Translations under genes and position numbers: made by a program
Notes under the pieces: generated by a model
Databases searched by the model: none
What the model was told of the DNA's origin: nothing
What the model saw: only the letters and a program-made list of their open reading frames with translations
Part shown: positions 14,794-24,063 of the stretch, piece by piece
Position numbering within the stretch: the first letter of the stretch is position 1
Layout of the letters: every line of letters starts with the position of its first letter
Origin: Nitrospirota bacterium
GTDB taxonomy: Bacteria; Nitrospirota; Thermodesulfovibrionia; Thermodesulfovibrionales; JdFR-85
Length of the DNA: 36,259 bases
Direction of reading: 5' to 3'
Assembly: GCA_013151495.1 (NCBI GenBank)
Contig: JAADIE010000031.1
Span: 1 to 36,259, forward strand

Positions 14794-16077
14794 ATGAAAA
14801 AGAGATTATTAACAAAACTACTGAGTCTTCTTTTTATCATTTTGCCTCTTTTTAGTATACTGGCTCAGGAACCCGGGGTTTATGTTATAACCCTTCAGGG
14901 CGTTATAAATCCGGTTGCCTCAGAATATATAAAGAAGGGTATCTCCCTTGCCAATACTCAGGGTGCAAAGGCCATTGTTATCGAGTTAGACACCCCTGGT
15001 GGGCTCGATACCTCCATGCGGGAGATAATAAAGGCCATTAACCAGAGCGCAGTACCTGTAGTGGTCTATGTCTCACCAACTGGTGCCAGGGCTGCTTCTG
15101 CTGGTGTTTTTATAACTCTTTCGGCCCATGTGGCAGCAATGGCCCCTGGCACAAACATCGGGGCTGCCCATCCTGTAGGTATTGGTGGCAAGATGGACAA
15201 GACCATGGTTGAAAAGGTCACAAACGATGCAGTGGCCTATATAAAATCCATAGCCGAGCGTAGAGGCAGAAACAAAGAATGGGCTGAAAAGGCTGTCAGG
15301 AAAAGCATCTCTGCCACTGCAAAGGAGGCCCTTGAGCTTGGAGTTATTGATCTGATTGCAAACAACCTGGATGAACTGCTTGGAAAGATAGACGGCACAA
15401 CAGTAGAGACAGCCTCAGGAAAGGTTAAACTAAAGACAAAAGGCGTGCCGGTAAAAAAGGTGCCCATGGGCTTAAGATTAAAAATTCTTGGCGTTATAAG
15501 CAATCCAAACATCGCCTATATACTAATGTTGCTTGGTTTTTACGGGCTGTTTTTTGAACTCACCAATCCGGGTGCAGTGTTTCCGGGTGTTTTTGGAGCG
15601 ATATGCCTGATTCTTGCCTTTTATTCCTTTCAGACTCTACCGGTTAACTATGCAGGACTTTTACTGATAATATTGTCTATCGTACTGTTTATCCTGGAGA
15701 TTAAGGTTACCTCTCATGGCGTTTTGACAATAGGAGGAATAATATCAATGGTTATTGGCTCTATTATGCTGTTTGAAAGCCCGGCGCCATTTTTTAAGAT
15801 CTCCCTTTACATAATCGTGCCAGCGGCAATAGTAACAGCTCTGTTTTTTACGCTTACATTCTCTCTTGCCCTAAAAGCCTGGCGAAGAAAACCTGTTACA
15901 GGGAAAGAGGGGCTCCTTGGTCAGGAAGGAATAGCACACACAGATATAAATGGCGAGGGAATGGTCCTGGTTAGAGGAGAGTACTGGCAGGCTTACAGTG
16001 ATGAGCCAATCAAGAAAGGTGATAAGGTGATAGTGGAGTCCGTTTCAGGACTTAAAATAAAAGTAAAAAGGGGGTAG
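14794..16077 (+). CDS. NfeD-family membrane-anchored serine protease
   Basis: This 427-residue long-form NfeD protein starts with a signal peptide (LLSLLFIILPLFSILA). A ClpP/SppA-like protease domain follows (KGISLANTQGAKAIVIELDTPGG, then TGARAASAGVFITLSAH with the nucleophilic Ser). Next come several transmembrane helices (about 235-365), and a C-terminal OB-fold NfeD domain (GLLGQEGIAHTDI...GEYWQAYSDEPIKKGDKVIVESV). It is followed 3 bp later by a stomatin/slipin gene, the conserved nfeD-stomatin pair in which the protease cleaves the partner's C-terminus in characterised archaeal homologues. It is likely involved in membrane quality control. Confidence 0.9.
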   Translation: MKKRLLTKLLSLLFIILPLFSILAQEPGVYVITLQGVINPVASEYIKKGISLANTQGAKAIVIELDTPGGLDTSMREIIKAINQSAVPVVVYVSPTGARAASAGVFITLSAHVAAMAPGTNIGAAHPVGIGGKMDKTMVEKVTNDAVAYIKSIAERRGRNKEWAEKAVRKSISATAKEALELGVIDLIANNLDELLGKIDGTTVETASGKVKLKTKGVPVKKVPMGLRLKILGVISNPNIAYILMLLGFYGLFFELTNPGAVFPGVFGAICLILAFYSFQTLPVNYAGLLLIILSIVLFILEIKVTSHGVLTIGGIISMVIGSIMLFESPAPFFKISLYIIVPAAIVTALFFTLTFSLALKAWRRKPVTGKEGLLGQEGIAHTDINGEGMVLVRGEYWQAYSDEPIKKGDKVIVESVSGLKIKVKRG

Positions 16078-16080
16078 GCG

Positions 16081-16866
16081 ATGATTTTCCCACCACAACT
16101 TTTAAGCATGATCTTTGTTGTTATTCTGGTGTTTTATTTCCTGGCCAGTGCAATAAAGATCCTGAAAGAGTATGAACGGGGCGTTGTGTTCAGGCTTGGT
16201 AGAATCATACCAGTAAAAGGGCCTGGTCTGGTGATAATATGGCCGATAATTGATAAGCTGGTACGGGTAAGCCTTAGAACAGTAACAATGGATGTTCCAC
16301 CACAGGATGTAATAACCAGAGACAATGTTTCTGTAAAGGTTAATGCAGTAGTCTATTTCAGGGTTATGGACCCGATTAAAGCGGTCACAGAGGTGGAAGA
16401 CTTCTACTTTGCCACAAGCCAGATTGCTCAGACCACCCTGAGAAGCGTTGTTGGTCAGAGCCATCTGGACGATCTACTCTCTAAACGCGATGAGATTAAT
16501 GCTGAACTGCAGAGGATAATCGATTTTCAGACCGAACCATGGGGAATCAAGGTAACCGCAGTTGAGGTTAAGAATGTTGACCTGCCACAGGAGATGCTCA
16601 GGGCAATTGCACGGCAGGCAGAGGCAGAAAGGGAAAGAAGGGCAAAGGTCATTCATGCCGAGGGTGAATTCCAGGCAGCCGAAAAACTTAAAGAGGCAGC
16701 AAAGATACTGGCACCCGAGCCCATGGCCCTTCAGCTGAGGTATCTGCAGACCCTTACAGAGATAGCCACAGAGAAGACTTCTACCACAATATTCCCGGTG
16801 CCTATTGACCTTTTAAAGCCATTTTTTGATAAGATGTCTATGGACGAGAAGAAAAAGGAGGGATAA
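16081..16866 (+). CDS. Slipin / stomatin-like SPFH protein
   Basis: This 261-residue protein has an N-terminal membrane anchor ([19 protein letters not shown]) followed by an SPFH/band-7 domain: [50 protein letters not shown] and [16 protein letters not shown]. The coiled-coil region [30 protein letters not shown] then leads to a short C-terminal tail. Such proteins form membrane-bound cages or microdomains. It is separated by 3 bp from the upstream NfeD protease, so they form an operon and probably a complex. Confidence 0.93.
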   Translation: MIFPPQLLSMIFVVILVFYFLASAIKILKEYERGVVFRLGRIIPVKGPGLVIIWPIIDKLVRVSLRTVTMDVPPQDVITRDNVSVKVNAVVYFRVMDPIKAVTEVEDFYFATSQIAQTTLRSVVGQSHLDDLLSKRDEINAELQRIIDFQTEPWGIKVTAVEVKNVDLPQEMLRAIARQAEAERERRAKVIHAEGEFQAAEKLKEAAKILAPEPMALQLRYLQTLTEIATEKTSTTIFPVPIDLLKPFFDKMSMDEKKKEG

Positions 16867-16878
16867 ATACACCTATAA

Positions 16879-18411
16879 ATGCTTTCTAAACTAAAGGGTG
16901 CCACTATCGATGGTATAGTGGCACACGCCATTGATGTTGAGGTTGATATATCAGCGAGGGGGCTTCCTCAGTTTTCAATGGTTGGGCTGCCTGATGCCAC
17001 GGTCAAGGAAAGTCGAGACAGGGTAAAGGCAGCCTTGAAAAATACGGGATTTAACTTCCCCCTGAAACAGATAACTGTAAACCTGGCTCCAGCCGATTTG
17101 AAAAAAGAGGGTTCATCCTTTGATCTTCCTGTGGCTATTGGTATCCTTTGTTCTGAAGGAGTGCTTGAGCAGGAGGCCCTTGAGGGATATATGTTTACCG
17201 GAGAGCTTTCTCTGGATGGTAGACTGAGACCCATTAGAGGTGCCCTCTCAGTGGCTATGGAGACAAAACGGCTTGGGCTGAGGGGGTTGATAATTCCAAG
17301 AGAAAATGCAGAGGAAGCAGCCCTGGTCAAGGGAGTGGATGTTTTTGCAATGGAGAGTATAAACCAGGTGGTTGAGTTTCTGAAGGGGCAGAACTATTAC
17401 CATCCCTTTACTGTGGATGTGGAGGTGTTGCTACAGAGGTCGTCGGTTTATGAAGAGGACTTTTCAGAGGTAAAGGGGCAGGAGCATGCAAAACGAGCAA
17501 TGGAGATTGCAGCAGCCGGCGGACACAACATTCTTATGATAGGTCCTCCTGGCTCAGGCAAGACAATGCTTGCCCGCAGGCTTTCAACCATTTTGCCTGA
17601 TATGACCTTCCAGGAGGCCCTTGAGACAACCAGGATTCACAGTGTGGCAGGCACATTAAGGCCTGATCAGCCACTGCTTGCCCGGAGACCTTTCAGGGCA
17701 CCCCATCATAGTATTTCAGATGTGGCCTTAATCGGTGGTGGGCGTAATCCGCGCCCTGGTGAGGTTTCTCTTGCACACAATGGTGTATTATTCCTTGATG
17801 AACTGCCAGAGTTTAAAAGGAATGTCCTGGAGGTCCTGAGGCAGCCCCTTGAGGACGGAGAGGTTACGGTAGCCAGGGTTTCTGCTACCGTAAGCTTTCC
17901 AGCTTCCTTTATGCTTGTGGCAGCCATGAATCCATGTCCCTGTGGATATCTTGGTGACGAGAGACATCAATGTATCTGTACCCCGGGGCAGATATACCGA
18001 TACAGACGCAAGGTGTCAGGGCCCTTGATGGACAGGATCGATATTCATATTGAGGTGCCAGCGGTGGATTATAAAAAACTCTCCTCTGATATTGCATCTG
18101 AACCATCTGAAAAGATAAGACAACGGGTGGTCAGGGCACGAGGGATACAGCTTGAACGCTTTAAAAAAGACCGTATCTACTGTAACAGCCAGATGAAGAG
18201 CCGACACATTAAAAAGTACTGCCAGCTAACACCGGATGCAAAGACCCTGCTTGAGGAGGCAATGGACAGACTTGGGCTTTCAGCCAGGGCCTACTCGCGG
18301 ATTCTGAAGGTATCACGCACAATAGCAGACCTGGAAGACAGCCCTCAGATTCAGGCGCATCACATTTCAGAAGCAATACAGTACAGAACTCTGGACAGGG
18401 CTCTGATTTAA
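16879..18411 (+). CDS. YifB/ComM-family Mg-chelatase-like AAA ATPase
   Basis: This 510-residue protein has the full three-part YifB architecture: an N-terminal ChlI domain ([24 protein letters not shown]), a central AAA+ domain with Walker [14 protein letters not shown] and Walker [10 protein letters not shown], and a C-terminal Mg-chelatase lid ([22 protein letters not shown]). A cysteine group in the AAA domain ([17 protein letters not shown]) is typical. In naturally competent bacteria ComM is a hexameric helicase that promotes branch migration during DNA uptake. Nothing else here indicates competence. Confidence 0.93.
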   Translation: MLSKLKGATIDGIVAHAIDVEVDISARGLPQFSMVGLPDATVKESRDRVKAALKNTGFNFPLKQITVNLAPADLKKEGSSFDLPVAIGILCSEGVLEQEALEGYMFTGELSLDGRLRPIRGALSVAMETKRLGLRGLIIPRENAEEAALVKGVDVFAMESINQVVEFLKGQNYYHPFTVDVEVLLQRSSVYEEDFSEVKGQEHAKRAMEIAAAGGHNILMIGPPGSGKTMLARRLSTILPDMTFQEALETTRIHSVAGTLRPDQPLLARRPFRAPHHSISDVALIGGGRNPRPGEVSLAHNGVLFLDELPEFKRNVLEVLRQPLEDGEVTVARVSATVSFPASFMLVAAMNPCPCGYLGDERHQCICTPGQIYRYRRKVSGPLMDRIDIHIEVPAVDYKKLSSDIASEPSEKIRQRVVRARGIQLERFKKDRIYCNSQMKSRHIKKYCQLTPDAKTLLEEAMDRLGLSARAYSRILKVSRTIADLEDSPQIQAHHISEAIQYRTLDRALI

Positions 18412-18496
18412 TCTCTGAAGCGTTTCCTTATCTTTTCCATTATTTTTAATAATTCAGTTTTTGCAGTATAATGTTACAGATAAAAGGTTTCCTGCT

Positions 18497-20125
18497 ATGA
18501 AGATTAAGCGTTTAAACAGCCTCAGCTTTAAATTCAGCTTTATTGTTGGTATCATCCTGTTTTTCTTTTGCGCCTTTTTATCACTGCTTTTGTACTACTA
18601 CCTGAGGGCCCACGCAATAGAAAATGCTGAAAGAAAAACAGAGATCATTATGGCCTTTGTTAAGGCCGTTGGTGATTATGTTAAGGATTCATTCAGACCA
18701 AAGATGCTTGAGATAATTTCAGAAGTGGATCCAGAAAATGAGTTTCTTGTAGAGTCTATATCCGCTACTCATGTAACAATGGAAATAATGAAAAAATTTA
18801 ATAAGGATATTCAAGACTATATGTACAAAAGGGTGTCTGACAGGCCTTTAAATCCTGAACACCGGGCAGATAGTTTTCACTTGAAAATGATCGAGTATTT
18901 CAGAAACCACCGGAGTGAAAAGTCATGGCATTCGATTGTTGATTTTAATAACAGACAAACCCTTGTTTATGCCAGACCAGTGGTAAGCAGTAAGGACTGC
19001 CTCATATGTCATGGAAAGAAAGAGACTGCACCGCCGGCTATATTGAAGATATACGGCGACAGTGGTAACTTTGGGTGGAAGGCAGGCAGGGTGGTTGGCG
19101 TTGAAACCGTATCTATACCGATGGATGCCACATTCAGGGATATAAGGGGCATTGCTTTAAGCGCCTTTATCCTTGGCCTGGCTACCCTTTCTGTGCTGTT
19201 TTTTGCGATATACGAGACCTTCACACACCTTGTATCTCGTCCTATAAAGAGCCTGTCGAATGTTTTTAAAGGGATAGTTAGAGGTTCTTTACCCCTTGGT
19301 AAAGACATAGATGTTACAAGCACCGACGAAATAGGAGAGCTTACCGAATCCTTTAATATACTTGCACGACACCTGCACGATGCTCAGGAAAAGCTAAAGA
19401 GAACCGCTGAGATAGAAAGACAGATGATGGAGACCGAAAAGCTGGCAGCCCTCGGGCAGCTTTCTGCTGGAATAGCCCATGAGATTAATAATCCGATAGG
19501 AGGTATCAGGCTCTGTTTCGATAATCTCATGAGTACAGAGATGGATGAGGAAACAAGGAAACAGCATATTGAGGTGGTAAGATCAGGATTAGACAGGATC
19601 CAGAGAATCGTTAAACAGCTACTCGAGTTTTCAAGGAACACACCCCTTAACATCTCGCCCGTAACGATTGATACAATAATTGAAAATGTTTTAAAGATTT
19701 CGGAGTACACCATATCAAAAAAGGGTATAAAGATCGTAAAGGAGTTATCACCAGATAACCCCACTTTGTGGGTGGATTCAAATAAGATGGAGCAGGTACT
19801 TTTGAATATAATAATCAATGCTATCCAGGCGATGGACGAGGGAGGAACATTGACGATACAGACTAAAGTGGTTGGCGACAGATGTGCTGTTTCTATCTCT
19901 GATACGGGTAAAGGGATTGAGCCTCAGGTACTGTCGCGCATCTTTGATCCCTTTTTTACTACAAAGGAGGGAACGGGAACAGGGCTCGGGCTTACAGTTA
20001 GTAAGGCAATCGTTGAACAGCATGGAGGGTCTATAGAGGTAGAAACCTCTGAAAAGGGAACAACCTTCACCGTGTGGATACCACTTGGTCAGAATCCTGA
20101 TATCCAGGTAAGGAGGCAACAGTAG
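18497..20125 (+). CDS. Heme-c sensor histidine kinase (DUF3365/Tll0287-like)
   Basis: This protein has about 542 residues from ATG 18497, which has AAAGG upstream; a TTG at 18461 could add 12 residues but is less likely. Order: transmembrane helix (FKFSFIVGIILFFFCAFLSL), a periplasmic DUF3365/Tll0287-like domain with a heme-c attachment motif C168-L-I-C171-H172, a second transmembrane helix (ALSAFILGLATLSVLFFAIY), HAMP, a HisKA domain with the phospho-acceptor in SAGIAHEINNP (His328), and an HATPase domain (NIIINAIQAMDEGG; GTGLGLTVSKAI). The heme suggests redox or small-ligand sensing on the periplasmic side. The stop overlaps the GTG start of the sigma-54 response regulator by one base, so these are partners. 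The nearest likely target is the YeiH-like transporter gene. Confidence 0.9.
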   Translation: MKIKRLNSLSFKFSFIVGIILFFFCAFLSLLLYYYLRAHAIENAERKTEIIMAFVKAVGDYVKDSFRPKMLEIISEVDPENEFLVESISATHVTMEIMKKFNKDIQDYMYKRVSDRPLNPEHRADSFHLKMIEYFRNHRSEKSWHSIVDFNNRQTLVYARPVVSSKDCLICHGKKETAPPAILKIYGDSGNFGWKAGRVVGVETVSIPMDATFRDIRGIALSAFILGLATLSVLFFAIYETFTHLVSRPIKSLSNVFKGIVRGSLPLGKDIDVTSTDEIGELTESFNILARHLHDAQEKLKRTAEIERQMMETEKLAALGQLSAGIAHEINNPIGGIRLCFDNLMSTEMDEETRKQHIEVVRSGLDRIQRIVKQLLEFSRNTPLNISPVTIDTIIENVLKISEYTISKKGIKIVKELSPDNPTLWVDSNKMEQVLLNIIINAIQAMDEGGTLTIQTKVVGDRCAVSISDTGKGIEPQVLSRIFDPFFTTKEGTGTGLGLTVSKAIVEQHGGSIEVETSEKGTTFTVWIPLGQNPDIQVRRQQ

Positions 20126-21492
20126 TGGCTGAAAAAAGTGCAATAAAAAGGCATATCCTGATAATCGAGGATGAACCAAGCCTCAGGCTTGGTATGAAGC
20201 ACTTTTTAAGCACCCAGGGCTACAGGGTTTCCCTGTGTGCTGATGGTGCCGAAGGTATGGAGGCAATTAAAAAGGGAGATTTCGATCTGGTGATCACCGA
20301 TATCAGGCTTCCCCATTGTAGTGGGTTTGAAATATTAGATATCGTAAAAAACCAGTATCCAGATAAAGGAATAATACTGATAACAGCATACGCAGATGTA
20401 AAGGATGCGGTTCAGGCAATAAAAAAAGGGGCCTTCGACTATATAGCCAAGCCCTTCTCGAATGAAGAACTGCTTATAACAATTGAGAGGTTTTTCAAGT
20501 TTCAGAGCCTTGAAAACGAGGTTACCCTTCTCAGGGAGACCTTAAAAAATAAAGAGGGATTTGCAGATATTATAGGGGTAAGCCCGGAGATGAAACTGGT
20601 TTTTGACAGAATCACATCTGTAGCAAAAACAGATGTGCCAGTTTTGATAGAGGGAGAAAGCGGAACAGGAAAAGAGCTTGTGGCCAATGCCATACATAAC
20701 CTTAGCAGCAGGAAGGATAAACCCTTTGTCAAGATAAACTGTGCCGCCATTCCTGAGCATCTTTTTGAATCGGAGCTCTTTGGACACGAAAGAGGTGCAT
20801 TTACAGGTGCCACTGAAACACGTAAAGGAAAGTTCGAGTACGCCAATGGTGGCACCATATTCTTTGATGAGATTGGTGATATCCCACTGGTTTTACAGCC
20901 AAAGCTACTAAGGGTAATTGAGGATCATGCTATAACAAGGCTTGGTGGCAATGCCACAATTGCAGTGGATGTACGGATTATTTATGCTACAAGCAAGAAC
21001 CTCAAGGAGCTTGTAAAAGAGGGAAGGTTCAGGGAAGAGCTTTTCTATAGAATCAATGTGGTGCCAATCCAGCTTCCACCACTAAGAAAAAGGGTAGAGG
21101 ATATACCATACCTGATTGATCACTTTCTTAAATACTACATGAAAAAGTATGATAAGCCTGAGTTGCGAATCTCTCAGGAGGCCTATCAGGCCCTACTAAG
21201 CTATCACTGGCCAGGCAATGTAAGGGAGCTTAAACATGCGATTGAGCGAGCTGCCGTCTTATCAAAAGACGGGGTTATTACACTGAGTGATCTGCCGGAA
21301 GAGATATCCGGGCCTGGCATTCCCTGTATTTCAGAGGGGTATACCCTTGAGGAAAGTCTTAGATGTTTTGAAAGGGAGATGATTCGTAGAGCCCTGAAGG
21401 ATGCCGGTGGTAAAAAGACCGAGGCAGCTCGCAGGCTCGGAATTAGCAGAAAGGTTCTCTGGAAAAAGATAAAGGATTACGAAATAGAATAG
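20125..21492 (+). CDS. NtrC-family sigma-54 response regulator
   Basis: This 455-residue protein has a receiver domain (IIEDEPS acidic pair; phospho-acceptor Asp59 in LVITDIRLP; a TAYAD threonine; KPF lysine), an AAA+ domain with GESGTGKE, ERGAFTGA and GGTIFFDEIGD, and a Fis-type helix-turn-helix (KKTEAARRLGISRKVLWKKIKDYE). It starts with GTG at 20125, supported by AGGAGG at 20110-20115. It is cotranscribed with the heme-c kinase. All receiver and GAFTGA residues are present. A consensus sigma-54 promoter lies immediately downstream, before the YeiH-like gene. Confidence 0.94.
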   Translation: MAEKSAIKRHILIIEDEPSLRLGMKHFLSTQGYRVSLCADGAEGMEAIKKGDFDLVITDIRLPHCSGFEILDIVKNQYPDKGIILITAYADVKDAVQAIKKGAFDYIAKPFSNEELLITIERFFKFQSLENEVTLLRETLKNKEGFADIIGVSPEMKLVFDRITSVAKTDVPVLIEGESGTGKELVANAIHNLSSRKDKPFVKINCAAIPEHLFESELFGHERGAFTGATETRKGKFEYANGGTIFFDEIGDIPLVLQPKLLRVIEDHAITRLGGNATIAVDVRIIYATSKNLKELVKEGRFREELFYRINVVPIQLPPLRKRVEDIPYLIDHFLKYYMKKYDKPELRISQEAYQALLSYHWPGNVRELKHAIERAAVLSKDGVITLSDLPEEISGPGIPCISEGYTLEESLRCFEREMIRRALKDAGGKKTEAARRLGISRKVLWKKIKDYEIE

Positions 21493-21588
21493 TTCCCACC
21501 AGGGAACATAGAGATAATGGTGAATGTTACTTCAAAGGAACATTCCAGCCTTAATACCCTCCAGAAAATACATTCATTTCTAAAGGAA
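21492..21588 (+). promoter_or_regulatory. TTCC/GGAA dyads, putative response-regulator sites
   Basis: Three related dyads occur between the regulator stop and the -24/-12 promoter: GTTCCC-ACCA-GGGAAC (21492-21507, perfect), TTC-AAA-GGAA (21531-21540, merging into GGAACATTCC to 21546) and TTTC-TAAA-GGAA (21577-21588). Their position, about 30-125 bp upstream of -24, suits activator binding. The first could alternatively be a weak terminator hairpin, but it lacks a T-tract. Confidence 0.45.
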
Positions 21589-21616
21589 TAGAGGCCTTTA
21601 AACTGTCCATCCCTGC

Positions 21617-21632
21617 TGGCACCCTGCTTGCT
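21617..21632 (+). promoter_or_regulatory. Sigma-54 promoter for YeiH-like transporter
   Basis: TGGCACCCTGCTTGCT matches the -24/-12 consensus at every key position: TGGCAC, then TTGCT, with GG (21618-21619) and GC (21630-21631) 10 bp apart. It lies about 50 bp before the ATG at 21681, which has GGAGG at 21670-21674. Confidence 0.85.
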
Positions 21633-21680
21633 ATCTCGAGGTACGAATTTATCCAAAAACTCAATGAAAGGAGGTAACCT

Positions 21681-23081
21681 ATGGCGGAAAAAGTTGCTGA
21701 AACGGTACCCAAGCCTCAATCAACGGGGATGGGATGGAAGGAGTTGTGGCTGAAAGAGGACTGGTGGGCAGTATGGCTGGGCTTAGGGATAGTGATAGTA
21801 GCATACATCTTTTTTGCAAATGGTAGTACCATAAAACCCATAGCAATCAAACCTGCCAAATGGCATACCTTTGCAGAGTTATGGTCACATTTTATTAGCA
21901 ACATCGGAGCATATGCTGCAAATTTCATTATCTGGCTGATTATTTTCAGTGTCAGTACGGCTATACTGGGTTTTAAACAGTCAGAATTTATCCCCTCTTT
22001 TATCTTTGTTTACATCTTTTCGGTGATAATCTTTATGATCGGTGCCTGGGATAAGGCTCATCATTACAACCTCGAGCCTCCTCTGGTTGCTCTTGCCCTT
22101 GGAATGATAATATCCAATGTCTTCAGATTGCCAAAGTGGATGGATTCTGGTTTCAGGGTGGAGTACTACATAAAAACAGGTATAGTCCTGCTTGGTGCAA
22201 CTCTGCCATTTACATTGATTATCTGGGCCGGGCCTATTGCCTTTGTGCAGGCAACAATAGTTTCAGTTACAACCTTCCTTGTTATCTTCTTTGTTGCAAC
22301 AAAGGCCCTGGGGCTTGATAAACGACTTGCATCGTGCCTGGGTGCTGGTGGTGCTGTGTGTGGAGTGTCAGCAGCCATTGCAATTGGTGGAGCTGTGAAG
22401 GCCAAGAAGGAGTACCCCTCCATTGCTATTACCATGGTTATTATCTGGGCAATAATCATGATATTCTTCCTGCCCCTGGTGTCAAGGGCAATGCATCTAC
22501 ATGCAGGTATAGTGGGTGCATGGGTTGGAACCTCAGAGTTTGCCGATGCCGCCGGATTTGCAGCAGCCCAGGCCTATGGTACTATGGCACAGAACCTGCC
22601 GAATATACCCGGTACAGAGGATGCGGCTGTCTGGGGTTTTACCCTCATGAAGGTAATAGGTAGAGATATATGGATTGGTATCTGGGCCTTTGTGCTTGCC
22701 CTTATATCCTGTATGAAGTGGGAGGCCGAGGAGTGTGGTGTAAGGCCCAGTCCGGCAGAGATATGGTGGAGGTTTCCAAAGTTTGTCCTGGGCTTTTTCG
22801 CAGCATCCCTTCTTATGACCGCTATATCAAGTGGTTATACCCTTGAGACCTACAACAAGATCGTTAAACCAATGCTCGTGGGCCCAATAAAGACCATGAG
22901 AACATGGACATTTATTTTCTGCTTCTTCAGCATTGGTCTTACCACAAGATTTAGAGAGCTTACAAAAACAGGTGCAAAGCCATTCTGGGCCTTTACTGCT
23001 GGCGTTGTGGTTAATGTGATTCTGGGCTTTATACTGTCGGTGTTTATCTTTGGTAACTACTGGTCAAGCCTCGGGAAATAA
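21681..23081 (+). CDS. YeiH/PSE-family putative anion (sulfate?) exporter
   Basis: This 466-residue polytopic membrane protein of the 'putative sulfate exporter' (YeiH) family is recognised by LALGMIISNVFRLPKWMDSGFRVEYYIKTGIVLLGATLPF, CLGAGGAVCGVSAAIAIGGAV and VGAWVGTSEFADAAGF. It is about 120 residues longer than typical YeiH proteins. The extra length is an N-terminal segment with three added hydrophobic helices (residues about 30-115) before the conserved core. The substrate has not been firmly established for the family. Here the gene is under a strong sigma-54 promoter beside a heme-c two-component system, so induction by a redox or sulfur-anion cue is plausible (inference). A terminator hairpin follows. 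Confidence 0.85.
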   Translation: MAEKVAETVPKPQSTGMGWKELWLKEDWWAVWLGLGIVIVAYIFFANGSTIKPIAIKPAKWHTFAELWSHFISNIGAYAANFIIWLIIFSVSTAILGFKQSEFIPSFIFVYIFSVIIFMIGAWDKAHHYNLEPPLVALALGMIISNVFRLPKWMDSGFRVEYYIKTGIVLLGATLPFTLIIWAGPIAFVQATIVSVTTFLVIFFVATKALGLDKRLASCLGAGGAVCGVSAAIAIGGAVKAKKEYPSIAITMVIIWAIIMIFFLPLVSRAMHLHAGIVGAWVGTSEFADAAGFAAAQAYGTMAQNLPNIPGTEDAAVWGFTLMKVIGRDIWIGIWAFVLALISCMKWEAEECGVRPSPAEIWWRFPKFVLGFFAASLLMTAISSGYTLETYNKIVKPMLVGPIKTMRTWTFIFCFFSIGLTTRFRELTKTGAKPFWAFTAGVVVNVILGFILSVFIFGNYWSSLGK

Positions 23082-23089
23082 GGCCGCAG

Positions 23090-23125
23090 AGGTGGCACCT
23101 TCCGCTGTGGCTGGAGGTGCCACCT
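23090..23125 (+). terminator. Intrinsic terminator after YeiH-like gene
   Basis: A perfect 11-bp stem AGGTGGCACCT/AGGTGCCACCT (23090-23100 and 23115-23125) with a 14-nt loop, followed by TTCTCT. The T-run is short, but the stem is strong and placed just after the stop codon. Confidence 0.7.
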
Positions 23126-23147
23126 TTCTCTAAAAGGGATAATAGAG

Positions 23148-23348
23148 ATGGAAAAGGCTAAAAAACAAAGTTGTATGAACTGTGCATACTTTAATAATGA
23201 CCCTGAATACATTGAGGTTGTGTTTAATGGATTAAAGGTCTTTGGTTCAGGTTACTCATCTGTAAAGAGAGACGATGGTATTTGTCAGCTTGATAACCGG
23301 TATTTGTCAGGGTATAATCTCTGCAGGCACTTTAAACAGAGAGATTAA
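23148..23348 (+). CDS. Small four-cysteine protein, putative metal-binding
   Basis: This 66-residue protein has C9-x2-C12 near the N-terminus (SCMNCAYFNND) and two later cysteines, C46 (GICQLD) and C59 (NLCRHFK). The spacing resembles small zinc-ribbon or Fe-S proteins. I do not recognise a named family. The start has a weak ribosome binding site (GGGATAATAGAG). It stands alone between the terminator of the transporter gene and the TetR gene. The cysteine pattern and normal codon usage make it a credible gene, but its function is unknown. Confidence 0.65.
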   Translation: MEKAKKQSCMNCAYFNNDPEYIEVVFNGLKVFGSGYSSVKRDDGICQLDNRYLSGYNLCRHFKQRD

Positions 23349-23403
23349 ATCTTTATCCCTCTAAATCCTTCCTCATGATTTTTTCACCTCTTAGAGCTAC
23401 CTT

Positions 23404-23425
23404 TTTAATCAAACGTTTGTTTAAA
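23404..23425 (+). promoter_or_regulatory. TetR-type operator palindrome
   Basis: A 22-bp inverted repeat centred on CAAACGTTTG (23410-23419) extends to TTTAAT on the left and TTTAAA on the right with one mismatched pair. It lies 9 bp before the ATG of the TetR gene, the expected position of an autoregulatory operator that would also control the efflux operon. Confidence 0.65.
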
Positions 23426-23433
23426 ATAGAGTA

Positions 23434-24063
23434 ATGAATACCAGAACCAGGGACAGGATCCTGAAGGCTGCTGAGGAGCTCTTTGCTGAAAAGGGTTTTG
23501 ATGGCGTTAGTGTGAGGGAAATTACCGATAGGGCGGGCTCCAATGTTGCCTCGGTGCATTACTACTTTGGTAATAAAAAGGGACTGTATCTTGCGGTGTT
23601 CAGGGAAAGAATGGCCCAGCGGGCAAAGAAGGTGCAGGAGCTTTTCTGGAAGGAAATTGGTGACGATCCAACCCCCTCGGCAGAAAAGATTATAAAGACC
23701 CTGGCCAGGGCATTCCTGAAAAGTCCCTTCAGTAAAAAGGAGCGTATGCTTCACCATAAGCTAATGGCACGCGAGGCCAATCGGCCTACCGAGGCATACA
23801 GTATCTTTCACAAAGAGGTTATTGCACCTTTTTATAATGCTTTGATAGAGTTGTTAAGTCCCTATTTGCCTGAGGGCTTGAGTAGACAGGACAGGGTGCT
23901 TTATGTGTTGAGTATCATTGCCCAGGTGATGCACTTTAATCTTGCAAGAAGCATGATTTCCCATATAACCGGACAGCCTTACACCGATAGGTTTATCGAT
24001 AGGCTTGTTAACCACATAACCAGGTTTTCTCTTTATGGAATAAACTACAGGGCAGACAGGTGA
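23434..24063 (+). CDS. TetR/AcrR regulator, CecR/YbiH-like (DUF1956)
   Basis: This 209-residue protein has an N-terminal TetR helix-turn-helix (RDRILKAAEELFAEKGFDGVSVREITDRAGSNVASVHYYFGNKKGLY). The C-terminal ligand domain fits the DUF1956/CecR type (MLHHKLMAREANRPTEAYSIFHKEVIAPFYNALIELL). It is the first gene of an efflux operon, overlapping the next gene by GTGA. It probably represses the operon through the palindrome at 23404-23425 and is released by a pump substrate (inference). Confidence 0.9.
   Translation: MNTRTRDRILKAAEELFAEKGFDGVSVREITDRAGSNVASVHYYFGNKKGLYLAVFRERMAQRAKKVQELFWKEIGDDPTPSAEKIIKTLARAFLKSPFSKKERMLHHKLMAREANRPTEAYSIFHKEVIAPFYNALIELLSPYLPEGLSRQDRVLYVLSIIAQVMHFNLARSMISHITGQPYTDRFIDRLVNHITRFSLYGINYRADR

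Noticed and set aside
18461-18496. TTG start adding 12 residues to the heme-c kinase
   Set aside because: A rare start with no ribosome binding site; ATG 18497 has AAAGG at suitable spacing and precedes the membrane helix directly.
21492-21507. GTTCCC-ACCA-GGGAAC as a terminator of the two-component operon
   Set aside because: The stem is short, without a T-run, and related TTCC/GGAA dyads follow, so activator binding seems likelier. A terminator is not fully excluded.
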